From: Myxococcales bacterium
GTDB taxonomy: Bacteria > Myxococcota > Myxococcia > Myxococcales > Myxococcaceae
NCBI GenBank assembly: GCA_003153055.1
Contig: PMBV01000390.1
Coordinates: forward strand, 498-22,742
Direction of reading: 5' to 3'
DNA length: 22,245 nucleotides
The stretch's first letter is position 1, and each line of letters starts with the position of its first letter. A program made the translations under genes and the position numbers. The notes beneath the pieces were generated by a model that had not been told where the DNA came from, searched no databases, and saw only the letters and a program-made list of their open reading frames with translations. Below are positions 1 to 6,801 of the stretch, one piece after another.

Positions 1-277
1 CCATCGAGGCCGAGCGATCGACCAGCACGGCCACGCGGTTCTTCACCCTGGCGACCTGTAATCGGCGCATGCCCGGCTCGAGCAGAAACCCGAGAGCCAA
101 CAGCCCAGCCACCGCCCGCAAGAACCACATCGACCAGCGCCGTCGCGCCGTGGCCTCGTGCCGCACACCCCAGCACGCCAGCCCGACCCCGAAGGCCAGC
201 AGCGTCGCCAACGCCACCATCGCCCAGAGGGGCAAAGGAGACAGGCTGACCAGCTTCCAAGTGTCGATGGCCTCCAT
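1..277 (-). CDS. Membrane protein with VWA-like domain, 5' part only
   Basis: The first 92 codons of a gene that runs off the left edge. The ATG at 277 lies one base after the TGA of the upstream DUF4159 gene (TGACATG), so the two are probably translated together. Two hydrophobic segments are visible, near residues 16-36 and 50-66, separated by a short basic stretch. The visible part ends in VAVLVDRSASM, which fits the first strand and the DxSxS metal site (MIDAS) that opens a von Willebrand factor A domain. Proteins of this build, with two N-terminal helices and then a VWA or glutamine-amidotransferase-like domain, often sit beside DUF4159, DUF58 and MoxR genes. That larger locus is inferred, because the rest lies outside the window. 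No biochemical function can be assigned. Confidence 0.7.
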   Translation of the reverse strand, partial: MEAIDTWKLVSLSPLPLWAMVALATLLAFGVGLACWGVRHEATARRRWSMWFLRAVAGLLALGFLLEPGMRRLQVARVKNRVAVLVDRSASM

Positions 278-278
278 G

Positions 279-1031
279 TCAGCGCCGCCGATTCATGATG
301 ACCGGGAGGTGGACCGCGTCGTCCTTGTAGTCGAGGCAGAGGGCGTACATGGCGATGTTCACCGCCAGGCGGGTCGCGAGCTCTCGCTGCCGGGCGCCAC
401 CAGGCGTCGGCTCGTACTCCCAGGTGCCCGACTCATCACGACTGAGCGCGCCGAGCACGTCGTTCTGCGAATAGATGACGGCCGCCCGATGGTTGACGAG
501 GCAGGCCTCGACGGCCGGCTTGTTGAGGAACCGCCCCGGGGCCGACTCGAGCAGGAAGAAGGTCTTGAACAGCACGTGGGTCGACGGCAAGGGCGCCAGC
601 GGGCTCTGGGGCAAGACCCGGGCGATTTCCCGGCGAAACGACGAGTCGAAGCCACCGCCGTCGCTCCCGTCGTTGGCGTCGGCGAACACGAAGCCGCCGA
701 AGGTGAGGTAGCGACGCAGGTTCTCGACCTCGCTCGCCGACAGCGGCGGCATCTCGCCATCGGAGGACAGGTAGACGAAGGGCAGCTCGAACAGCCGCGC
801 CGAGTCGAGGGCGACCGGGCGAGCCTCGAGCACGACCTCGACCGAGGTGCGCCGCTGGAGCTCCCAGGCGAGGCGGCGCAAGCCCGAGCCGCGCACGTCC
901 CACCGCCCCTGGTGCCGCGCCACCGCGGGCACGAAGCGAGACGCGTCACCGAAGGCCGCCGCCATGGACGGCACGGCCGCGGCGGCAGCCAGCAGGGCCC
1001 GGCGGGACAGCAGTCGAGGAGACATCGTCAT
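279..1031 (-). CDS. DUF4159 domain protein with Tat signal
   Basis: A 250-residue protein. The N-terminus reads SRRALLAAAAAVPSMAAA near residues 9-26: a twin-arginine motif followed by a hydrophobic stretch and an AxA-type cleavage site, so export by the Tat pathway is likely. The mature part resembles DUF4159, with PFVYLSSDGEMPPLS near 84-98, a GGFVFADANDG segment at 112-122 and the typical end YKDDAVHLPVIMNRRR. DUF4159 is thought to have a class I glutamine-amidotransferase-like fold, but its reaction is unknown. Two starts, at 1031 and 1025 (ATG ACG ATG), are possible; neither has a strong ribosome binding site. The frame stays open far upstream (to 2219), but that part is antisense to two plus-strand genes and is not used. 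It overlaps nothing and leads directly into the VWA-like gene. Confidence 0.8.
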   Translation of the reverse strand: MTMSPRLLSRRALLAAAAAVPSMAAAFGDASRFVPAVARHQGRWDVRGSGLRRLAWELQRRTSVEVVLEARPVALDSARLFELPFVYLSSDGEMPPLSASEVENLRRYLTFGGFVFADANDGSDGGGFDSSFRREIARVLPQSPLAPLPSTHVLFKTFFLLESAPGRFLNKPAVEACLVNHRAAVIYSQNDVLGALSRDESGTWEYEPTPGGARQRELATRLAVNIAMYALCLDYKDDAVHLPVIMNRRR

Positions 1032-1044
1032 CGAACGTCCAGAC

Positions 1045-1050
1045 CTTATA
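1045..1050 (-). promoter_or_regulatory. Possible -10 element for the DUF4159 gene
   Basis: The minus strand reads TATAAG here, 13 bases before the first ATG of the DUF4159 gene, inside the 69-bp divergent gap 1032-1100. No good -35 hexamer is found 16-18 bp upstream. If it is used, the mRNA would be nearly leaderless. This is weak support, based on a single hexamer. Confidence 0.25.
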
Positions 1051-1100
1051 GCGGCTTCCCCACGTCGCAGAGGACGAGGAAATGAGGTAGGAGCTGTCGT

Positions 1101-1448
1101 ATGGCGAAGGGCAGCAAGAAGGACAAAGCGACTGGGTCGGCGCCGGTTCCACGCTCGGTGCTGTCGGCCGCGTGGGAGCGCTTCGAGCTCGGCGACGTGG
1201 TGGAAGCCCGCCGTCTGGCTCAGGCAGTGCTCGACGGCCAAGTGGGCCCTGATGACCCGCGAGCGGCCAAATCTCTGGCCAAGGAGCTCTCGACCCCCAC
1301 CGCCGTCGTGGGAGAAGCCGTGCCCGAGGTCGCCACGGCGATGCTCGTTCGAATTCGACCGGTGGCGGCGGCGTACTGGTTCGCGGTCCTCGCGCTCAGC
1401 ATTCTGACGGGGCTCGTGTTGTTGGCCACCGTGCGGTACTCGCATTGA
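1101..1448 (+). CDS. Small C-terminally anchored membrane protein, unknown function
   Basis: A 115-residue protein starting at ATG 1101, with AGGAG seven bases upstream. The first 20 residues are basic and look disordered. Residues about 21-65 form a helical segment (AAWERFELGDVVEARRLAQA) that looks like a single TPR-type helix pair, although one repeat is not enough to call it. Residues about 89-110 are a single transmembrane helix, followed by the short tail VRYSH, so this is probably a tail-anchored or single-pass protein with its bulk in the cytoplasm. It is 15 bp upstream of the next membrane-protein gene and probably shares its transcript. I do not recognise the family. Confidence 0.7.
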   Translation: MAKGSKKDKATGSAPVPRSVLSAAWERFELGDVVEARRLAQAVLDGQVGPDDPRAAKSLAKELSTPTAVVGEAVPEVATAMLVRIRPVAAAYWFAVLALSILTGLVLLATVRYSH

Positions 1449-1463
1449 TGTGACGGAGCCGCC

Positions 1464-2183
1464 GTGGAGACCCTCGAGCGCGCGTTCGAGCCCTATCGGC
1501 ACCTGGACCCCATCGGCTGGATCGGCGTGTTCCGCTTCGTGCCGGCGATTGCCGGGGTGGCGCTGGCGGCCCTCGGGCTTCTCCTCATTCTCTTCGGAGG
1601 GCGGCGACTGTTCCGGTTGGTGGCCGGCCCACTGGGGGCGCTCCTCGCGGCCCTGTGGGCTGGCACCCTGGCCACGCGCCTCGGCTTCGGCTCGGTGCAG
1701 CGCCAGGCGACGGTGGTGTCGATCTTCGCCCTGATGGGGGCCGGCTTTCTCTTCCCCACCGTGGTGGTGTTCTTCGCCTTCGGGCTTCCGGCGGGTCTGT
1801 TGGCCGGCCAGCTGGCTGGGGCGGCCGACTGGCTCTTGGGGTTCGCGCCTGGGCTGATGGTCGGCGGAGCCATCGGGGTGGTGCTCCACCGCCCCTTGGC
1901 GGCGCTGCTCTCCTCGGCGGTGGGTGCCTGGGCGTTCGTCTTGGGCGTGATGGCTGCATTGAGCCCCTTCGTGCCATCGGTCGGTGCGCTGGCTCAAGCG
2001 CCGGGGGCCGTGCTGTCCATCACGGCGCTCTTCACCGTGGCCGGCGTGGTGTACCAGCTCTTCATTCGCCCCTCGCCGGAGGAGCTCGAGAAGCGGGGCC
2101 GAGAACGGGCCACCGCTCGGCGACGAGAGAAGGAGACCGCGGCCCTCGAGAAGCGGTGGTCGAAACAGAGCAAGAAGGCGTGA
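1464..2183 (+). CDS. Polytopic membrane protein, DUF4203/TMEM198-like
   Basis: A 239-residue protein starting at GTG 1464, with GGAG about eight bases upstream. It shows six or seven hydrophobic helices between residues about 24 and 201, rich in Gly, Ala and Leu. The pairs of helices separated by small Gly-rich turns (GGRRLFRLVAGPLGALLAALW) recall the DUF4203/TMEM198 fold; this is a resemblance in pattern, not a proven match. The last 38 residues (from RPSPEELEKRGRER onward) form a highly charged, probably helical cytoplasmic tail. It lies 15 bp after the small anchored protein and 34 bp before the beta-rich membrane protein, so the three are probably one operon. No transport motif or catalytic residue was found. 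Confidence 0.75.
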   Translation: METLERAFEPYRHLDPIGWIGVFRFVPAIAGVALAALGLLLILFGGRRLFRLVAGPLGALLAALWAGTLATRLGFGSVQRQATVVSIFALMGAGFLFPTVVVFFAFGLPAGLLAGQLAGAADWLLGFAPGLMVGGAIGVVLHRPLAALLSSAVGAWAFVLGVMAALSPFVPSVGALAQAPGAVLSITALFTVAGVVYQLFIRPSPEELEKRGRERATARRREKETAALEKRWSKQSKKA

Positions 2184-2217
2184 CGGCCGGGGCCCTCTTC
2201 TGCTAGCCAAACTCGCC

Positions 2218-3036
2218 ATGGCTCAGCCCAAGCGCAAGGACAGAGAGCGAATGGATGACGCTGCCACGGAGCCGTCGGCCGATGGCGCAGCGGCGACCTC
2301 GTGGACAGTGCCAGCGTGGCCCTCCCGGCTCACCATCGGGGTGCTCGGGGGGCTCATCGTCCTCTTCAACTTGCCGCTGCTGCACTACTACCTCGTTCGA
2401 GGTCCGGTGCCCGTGACAGCCAGCGTGCCGTACGCCGACGACTTCTCGAATCCCGACACCGTCGAGAAGAACTACTTCAGCACCGGAGGGCTCTGGCGCA
2501 CCGTCAATGGCGAGCTGCTCTCACCGGGCGTGAAGAACAACCCCCTGTGGCTCAGGGCGTCGCTGCCACAGGACGTCGCGGTCGAGTTCGACGCGCGCTC
2601 GGTCTCCCCTGAGGGCGACCTCAAGGTCGAGATCTTCGGCGACGGCACCGACCACGCTTCGGGCTACGTGCTGATTCACGGCGGGTGGAACAACAGCCTC
2701 AGCGTCATGGCCCGGCTCGATGAGCACGGCCCCTCGATCCAATCGCTCGAGGCCGAGGCCCGGCGGCGCGGCGGCAGCGACCTGGTGTCGACGGGCGTGG
2801 TGACCAAAGACTCCCGCTGGCGCGTGGAGGCCAACCCCTACCCGGTGCAGGTCGGCCGTACCTACCACTGGCGCATCGAGCGCAAGGGCTCGCGCATCTC
2901 GTGGTTCATCGACGGCAACAAGTTCATGGAACTCAGCGACCCCTTCCCACTCGCCGGCAAGGGTCACGACCGCTTCGCCTTCTCCTCGTGGGAGGCCCAG
3001 CTGTATTTTGACAACCTAAAAATACAGCCGCTGTGA
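2218..3036 (+). CDS. Membrane-anchored protein with concanavalin-like (LamG/DUF1080-type) domain
   Basis: A 272-residue protein from ATG 2218. A second ATG at 2251 has AAGGA upstream at 2236-2240 and could be the true start, which would shorten it by 11 residues. A hydrophilic N-terminus of about 37 residues is followed by one transmembrane helix at about 38-60, so the C-terminal part should face the periplasm or outside. Residues about 70-272 are beta-rich, with GYVLIHGGWNN, VQVGRTYHWRIERKG and WFIDGNKFMEL near the end. This succession is typical of LamG/DUF1080-like jelly-roll domains, where the last strand carries DNLxI. Sugar or glycan binding is a guess from the fold. The gene closes a three-gene plus-strand set. 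Confidence 0.7.
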   Translation: MAQPKRKDRERMDDAATEPSADGAAATSWTVPAWPSRLTIGVLGGLIVLFNLPLLHYYLVRGPVPVTASVPYADDFSNPDTVEKNYFSTGGLWRTVNGELLSPGVKNNPLWLRASLPQDVAVEFDARSVSPEGDLKVEIFGDGTDHASGYVLIHGGWNNSLSVMARLDEHGPSIQSLEAEARRRGGSDLVSTGVVTKDSRWRVEANPYPVQVGRTYHWRIERKGSRISWFIDGNKFMELSDPFPLAGKGHDRFAFSSWEAQLYFDNLKIQPL

Positions 3037-3073
3037 GCAGGCGGCGGATCGGCACAGCGTGAAGCTGTCACCA

Positions 3074-3165
3074 CTCTGCCGGTCCAGCGCCCGAACAACG
3101 CGAGGCTCGAGGTGGCTCCCACGGACAGGGTCCTCGGTGTCCACGGGTGTCCTTGACCGGCAGAG
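3074..3165. repeat. 11-bp perfect inverted repeat, 70-bp spacer
   Basis: CTCTGCCGGTC at 3074-3084 is matched by its exact reverse complement GACCGGCAGAG at 3155-3165. Inside it, GGACA at 3123-3127 and TGTCC at 3138-3142 can form a smaller stem. There is no T-run on either side, so a classical terminator is unlikely. It may be a small non-autonomous element or a structured 3' region of the plus-strand transcript. Confidence 0.55.
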
Positions 3166-3280
3166 GGCGGAAGACCGTGGGCCGTGCCTGAACCCTGAAG
3201 CTCTCAAGTCAGGGTGAATTGGTGCGGTCAGTGAACGCCCAACCGATTCGCCACGCCCCGCTCGCGTTTGACCGTAGGAA

Positions 3281-3374
3281 GGACGGCCCTTCGCCCCAGC
3301 GGTCGTCCTCGCCCCGCGGCGCCAGAGCGGGCCCCTCGCCTTGGGGCGAGGCGGGGGAGTGGGGAAGGCCGTCC
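3281..3374. repeat. REP-like palindromic intergenic element
   Basis: The outer arms GGACGGCC (3281-3288) and GGCCGTCC (3367-3374) are perfect complements and extend inward with small bulges (CTTCGCCCC against GGGGAA). Inside, CCTCGCC TTGG GGCGAGG at 3334-3351 is a perfect 7-bp hairpin, followed by GCGGGGGAGTGGGG. The order of a C/T-rich arm, short loop, G/A-rich arm and G-rich tail is like the widespread CCCTCTCCC/GGGGTGAGGG class of REP sequences. Only one copy is present in the window, so its repeat nature is inferred from resemblance. Confidence 0.5.
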
Positions 3375-3423
3375 GCCCAGGACAAAGAAGAAACCTCCGC
3401 GGTCATGAGGTGCCTCAGGCTCC

Positions 3424-3450
3424 GACAAAGCCCAAGCGTTGCGCTGGGCC
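3424..3450 (-). terminator. Possible intrinsic terminator after the lipoprotein gene
   Basis: Read on the minus strand, GCCCAGCG-CAA-CGC-T-TGGGC forms an 8-bp stem with one bulged base (plus-strand 3430-3449), directly followed by TTTGT. It lies about 35 bp after the TAG of the lipoprotein gene, the last minus-strand gene before the convergent region. The U-run is short, so termination efficiency is doubtful. Confidence 0.4.
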
Positions 3451-3469
3451 AACGAATACGCCGGACTTG

Positions 3470-3508
3470 CCCAACAACCTGTATCTATTCACAGCTCGGG
3501 TTGTTGGG
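3470..3508. repeat. 10-bp perfect inverted repeat over a stop codon
   Basis: CCCAACAACC at 3470-3479 and GGTTGTTGGG at 3499-3508 are exact reverse complements with a 19-bp loop. The loop contains the TAG stop of the lipoprotein gene (3485-3487), so one arm is coding and the other is in the 3' untranslated region. It could protect the 3' end of the transcript or slow elongation. Confidence 0.5.
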
Positions 3509-4045
3509 AACGCTCGCCAGATCGCAGTAGGCACCGCTGAACGACCCGGTCACTCGGTCGGAACCGAAGCTGACGTCGAACGTGCCTGCGATGCTCCCGT
3601 TGTTCGCCGCGTTGACCCCAGTCACCTTGACGAGGCCGCTCTTGCCTGACGACGCGGACTTGGAGAGCGTATTCGTGCAGTTCGCGTCGAGATGACTGAA
3701 GCTCGCGATAGCCCAGTTCCCCGCCTTGGTTGGGGTGCTGTCGATGACGGTGAAGTCGCCGATATCTGGGGCGAGGAAAGTCAGGTCTTCCGCCAAGCGG
3801 AAGAGCCCCAGCGTGATGGACGTCGAAGACTTGGGGAGCCGGTTCGCCTTGAGGGTCGTACAGACGCTGCCCTTGTCCGCGAGGATGACGTCAAACGCGA
3901 TGGTCTTCCCGGCGGTATCCTTCTCTACGTAGAAAAGCGTGTCAGCCACACCGAGGCTGATACCGCTGACGGTCCCAGAGACACTGCCCGGACACCCGGT
4001 GAGCGCAACGAATAGCGCCGCCCCGACCAAGAATTTTGAGTGCAT
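3485..4045 (-). CDS. Putative lipoprotein, unknown function
   Basis: A 186-residue protein starting at ATG 4045, with GGAGG five to six bases upstream. Residues 1-18 form a type II signal peptide ending in the lipobox LTGC, with lipidated Cys18 and then PGSVSG, so it is probably anchored in the inner or outer membrane on the periplasmic side. The rest is rich in Ser, Thr, Gly and short beta-type segments, with four further cysteines at about 62, 123, 174 and 185 that could form two disulfides. No catalytic motif or known domain is visible. It follows ftsZ by 94 bp in the same direction, but with its own ribosome binding site and a hairpin in the gap. Its codons look less strictly GC-ending than those of ftsZ, which may mean a separate origin or lower expression. 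Confidence 0.75.
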   Translation of the reverse strand: MHSKFLVGAALFVALTGCPGSVSGTVSGISLGVADTLFYVEKDTAGKTIAFDVILADKGSVCTTLKANRLPKSSTSITLGLFRLAEDLTFLAPDIGDFTVIDSTPTKAGNWAIASFSHLDANCTNTLSKSASSGKSGLVKVTGVNAANNGSIAGTFDVSFGSDRVTGSFSGAYCDLASVPNNPSCE

Positions 4046-4063
4046 GACCCCTCCGAAGTTCGC

Positions 4064-4081
4064 GGCGCACAGACGTGCGCC
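4064..4081. promoter_or_regulatory. Hairpin between ftsZ and the lipoprotein gene
   Basis: GGCGCAC-AGAC-GTGCGCC is a perfect 7-bp stem with a 4-base loop, placed 10 bases upstream of the lipoprotein ribosome binding site (4050-4054). There is no T-run on the minus strand. It could be a weak end for the dcw transcript, a processing site or an operator. A 12-bp palindrome, CTGGGGCCCCAG, lies at 4127-4138 just after the ftsZ stop. Confidence 0.4.
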
Positions 4082-4139
4082 AGCAGGCATGACGTACCAT
4101 CTGGCTCCCCGAGCACCAAGTCCCCCCTGGGGCCCCAGC

Positions 4140-5441
4140 CTATGGCAGCTCGTGGTTCCCACCCTGCCGTCTGATAAAGGTGGGAATGTCGTACTGGTCT
4201 TCATCGAGGGCGAGGGTCGCCTCGCGGGGGCTGGTCGGCGCACGGGCCGGCACGGGCGTGCGGTGCTCTCCCGACATGCGGACTCCCGACTTCGACGAGG
4301 GCACCAGCGTGGCGACGTCTTCCCGGGCGACCGACGGCATGCCGACCGCGTGCACCACGGCGTGCGGAGGCGCTGAGGCCGGCGCGGGCGGGACCCCAGG
4401 CAGCAACGAGGGCCGAATACCGGGAATGGCCTGCTGAACCGGGGTGCGCTGCTCGAGGAGCACCGGGCGCCGCGGCTGGGCCTCGCGCGAGACAAAGCCA
4501 GTCGCGATGACCGTGATCTTCACGTCATCCTTGGCGTTGGCGTCGACCAGCGAGCCGAAGATGATGTTGGCCTCGGGGTCAGCGGCCTCCTGGGCGATGC
4601 AGATCGACTCGCTGATTTCCTGGAGCGTGATGTCGCGCCCAGCGGTGATGTTGATGAGGAGGCCTCGCGCCCCGTCGATGGAGACGTCCTCCAGCAAGGG
4701 CGAGCTGATGGCCTGCTCCATGGCGCGAATGGCGCGGCGCTCCCCCGAAGCGGTGCCGGTGCCCATCAACGCGAGGCCCTGCTCGGCCATGATGGTCTTC
4801 ACGTCGGCGAAGTCGACGTTGATGTACCCGTGGAACTGGATGAGATCCGAGATGCCCTGCACGGCGTTGAGGAGCACCTCGTCAGCCTTCTTGAACGCGT
4901 CGAGCAACGGCAGCGGGTCACCCTGCAGCGCCAAGAGCCGCTGGTTGGGAATGGTGATGAGTGTGTCGACCGCGGCCTTGAGCTCCTGGAGCCCTTGCTC
5001 GGCCGCCTTGCGCCGCTGGTTGCCTTCGAAGATGAAGGGCTTGGTGACGACGGCGACGGTCAGCGCGCCCAGCTCCCGCGCGATGTCGGCCACCACTGGA
5101 GCCGCGCCAGTGCCGGTGCCGCCGCCCATGCCGGCGGTGACGAAGACCATGTCGGCGCCTTCGAGCAGCTTGGCGATCTCTTCCCGCGACTCGGTGGCAG
5201 CCTGGCGGCCGCGCTCCGGGTTCGCCCCGGCGCCCAGGCCCCGCGTCAGCTCCTTGCCGATCTGCAGCCGAACCGGGGAGTTGTTGGTGGCCAAGGCCTG
5301 CACGTCGGTGTTGAGCGCGATGAAGTCCACCCGCTCAAGACCCGACGCGATCATGGTGTTGACCGCGTTGCACCCCGCTCCGCCCACGCCGACGACGCGG
5401 ATCCGGGCGGCCTGCTTGCTCTGCTGCTCGAACTCGTTCAT
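4140..5441 (-). CDS. ftsZ: Cell division GTPase FtsZ
   Basis: A 433-residue tubulin homologue that polymerises with GTP into the cytoplasmic Z-ring and recruits the division machinery. The N-terminal GTPase domain has [11 protein letters not shown] (17-27), the signature GGGTGTG at 106-112 and the T7 synergy loop NVDFADVK at 208-215, whose acidic residues complete the catalytic site of the neighbouring subunit. The C-terminal domain ends near residue 318. A linker of about 95 residues rich in Pro, Ala and Val follows, and then the conserved C-terminal peptide [12 protein letters not shown] (415-426) that binds FtsA and other partners. The start at ATG 5441 has GAGGG upstream. It is the last essential gene of the cluster and is separated from ftsA by 87 bp that contain hairpins, which may adjust its expression. 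Confidence 0.98.
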   Translation of the reverse strand: MNEFEQQSKQAARIRVVGVGGAGCNAVNTMIASGLERVDFIALNTDVQALATNNSPVRLQIGKELTRGLGAGANPERGRQAATESREEIAKLLEGADMVFVTAGMGGGTGTGAAPVVADIARELGALTVAVVTKPFIFEGNQRRKAAEQGLQELKAAVDTLITIPNQRLLALQGDPLPLLDAFKKADEVLLNAVQGISDLIQFHGYINVDFADVKTIMAEQGLALMGTGTASGERRAIRAMEQAISSPLLEDVSIDGARGLLINITAGRDITLQEISESICIAQEAADPEANIIFGSLVDANAKDDVKITVIATGFVSREAQPRRPVLLEQRTPVQQAIPGIRPSLLPGVPPAPASAPPHAVVHAVGMPSVAREDVATLVPSSKSGVRMSGEHRTPVPARAPTSPREATLALDEDQYDIPTFIRRQGGNHELP

Positions 5442-5468
5442 GAGATCCCTCTGTCCTGTGGCGGTGAG

Positions 5469-5521
5469 CTTGCAACCACCGTGGCAACCCGCAAGTTTTC
5501 CGCTACGGGCCTGTAGCGAAA
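5469..5521. promoter_or_regulatory. Two inverted repeats in the ftsA-ftsZ gap
   Basis: CGCTAC-GGGCCT-GTAGCG at 5501-5518 is a perfect 6-bp stem, extended by TTT (5497-5499) against AAA (5519-5521) with one bulged C. Next to it, CTTGC (5469-5473) and GCAAG (5491-5495) form a second stem, and GCAACC occurs twice, 12 bp apart, at 5472 and 5484. The pair precedes the ftsZ ribosome binding site. Possible roles are an RNA processing or attenuation site, or a protein binding site. Confidence 0.45.
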
Positions 5522-5528
5522 GACGCGG

Positions 5529-6761
5529 CTAGAAGACTTCCTGGAGCCATTCACCCATGCGCCGCTTGACCTTGCGGAACACGTTCTCTTCGCGAATGCG
5601 GAACATGCTGCGGTCTTGGTGGCGGGCGCCGTAGACGACCAGCCCAACCCCCGTCGCGTAGACCGGGCTCTTGACCACGTCGACCAGCCCCCCGATGCCC
5701 CGCGGAACGGCCCGCCGCACCGGCACGGCCATGATTTCCTCAGCGAGCTCGGTCATGCCGGGGAGCAAGGTCGACCCGCCGGTGATGACCACCCCGGAGT
5801 TGAGCAGCTCGGAGAAGCCGTTGCGCTCGACCTCGTGGTGCACCAGCTGGAAGATCTCTTCAACCCTGGGCTCGAGGATCTCGCAGAGAATCTGCCGGCC
5901 CATCACCCGGGGCTCGCGGCCGCCGACGCTGGGAACTTCGATGGTCTCCTGGCGATCGACCATCGACGCCAGCGCGCAGCCGAACTTCTGCTTGATGCGC
6001 TCGGCGTGCTCCATGGGCGTGCGGAGGCCCACCGCGATGTCGTTGGTGAGGTTGTTGCCACCCAACGCGATGACCGCGGTGTGCACGATGGAGCCGTTCT
6101 GGAAGATGGCGATGTCGGTGGTGCCGCCGCCGATGTCCACCAGGCACACGCCGAGCTCCTTCTCTTCGTCGGTCAGCACGGCCTCGCTGGAAGCCAGCGG
6201 CTGAAGCACGATGTCGGCCACGTTGAGGCCGGCCCGGTTGGCGCACTTGATGATGTTCTGCGCGCTCGCCACCGCCCCGGTGACGATGTGCACCTTGGCC
6301 TCGAGCCGGGCACCAGTGATGCCCAAGGGCTCGCGAATACCGGGCTGGTCATCGACGATGAACTCCTGGGGGAGCACGTGGATGACCTCTCGATCGAGAG
6401 GAATGTTGACCGTCTTGGCCTGCTCGATGACGCGGGCGATGTCGGCCTCCCGCACCTCTCGATCCTTCAGCGCCACCACGCCCCGGCCACCGAAGCTCTT
6501 GATGTGGCCCCCGGCGATGCCGGTGTACACGTGGGTGATCTCGGTGCCGGCCATCGCCTCGGCCTCGTCGATGGCGCGCTGAATCGACTGCACCGTCGTC
6601 TCGATGTTCACCACCACGCCCTTGCGCAGTCCGCGCGAGGGGTGCGTGCCGATGCCAATGATGTCGATACCCTCGTCGGTCAGCTCGCCCACGATGGCGC
6701 AGATCTTGGTCGTCCCGATGTCGAGGCCGACGAGAATCTCCCCACCCTTCTTGTTCGCCAT
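5529..6761 (-). CDS. ftsA: Cell division protein FtsA
   Basis: A 410-residue actin-family ATPase that tethers FtsZ filaments to the inner membrane and passes the signal to the septal synthases. Phosphate-binding loops are GLDIGTTK at 12-19 and VDIGGGTTDIA at 208-218. The adenosine motif VITGGSTLLPG is at 325-335. The SHS2/1C region lies between the two halves of the first lobe. The end, residues about 395-410 (RKVKRRMGEWLQEVF), forms a basic amphipathic helix, the usual membrane-targeting sequence. The start is ATG 6761 with a strong GGGAGGAACC just upstream; the frame stays open to 6797, but that extension has no ribosome binding site and no homology. It follows ftsQ by 40 bp. Confidence 0.97.
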   Translation of the reverse strand: MANKKGGEILVGLDIGTTKICAIVGELTDEGIDIIGIGTHPSRGLRKGVVVNIETTVQSIQRAIDEAEAMAGTEITHVYTGIAGGHIKSFGGRGVVALKDREVREADIARVIEQAKTVNIPLDREVIHVLPQEFIVDDQPGIREPLGITGARLEAKVHIVTGAVASAQNIIKCANRAGLNVADIVLQPLASSEAVLTDEEKELGVCLVDIGGGTTDIAIFQNGSIVHTAVIALGGNNLTNDIAVGLRTPMEHAERIKQKFGCALASMVDRQETIEVPSVGGREPRVMGRQILCEILEPRVEEIFQLVHHEVERNGFSELLNSGVVITGGSTLLPGMTELAEEIMAVPVRRAVPRGIGGLVDVVKSPVYATGVGLVVYGARHQDRSMFRIREENVFRKVKRRMGEWLQEVF

Positions 6762-6801
6762 GGTTCCTCCCGCGGCCCCCCAGGAGGGGCGCTTCAATCG
6801 A

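Larger units (their letters stand above)
3037..3484. other. Gene-poor convergent intergenic region with repeats
   Basis: These 448 bp separate the 3' end of the plus-strand set from the 3' end of the lipoprotein gene. Open frames here are short, lack ribosome binding sites and have no recognisable protein. The region holds an 11-bp inverted repeat with a 70-bp spacer, a 7-bp stem at 3192-3215 (ACCCTGA / TCAGGGT), a REP-like palindromic element, a hairpin followed by T residues on the minus strand, and a 10-bp inverted repeat over the lipoprotein stop codon. No RNA gene was recognised. Confidence 0.6.

Noticed and set aside
1032..2219. Upstream extension of the DUF4159 frame by nearly 400 codons
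   Set aside because: It is antisense to two plus-strand genes, has low-complexity Arg/Glu/Gln composition, and the Tat signal clearly marks the start at 1031 or 1025.
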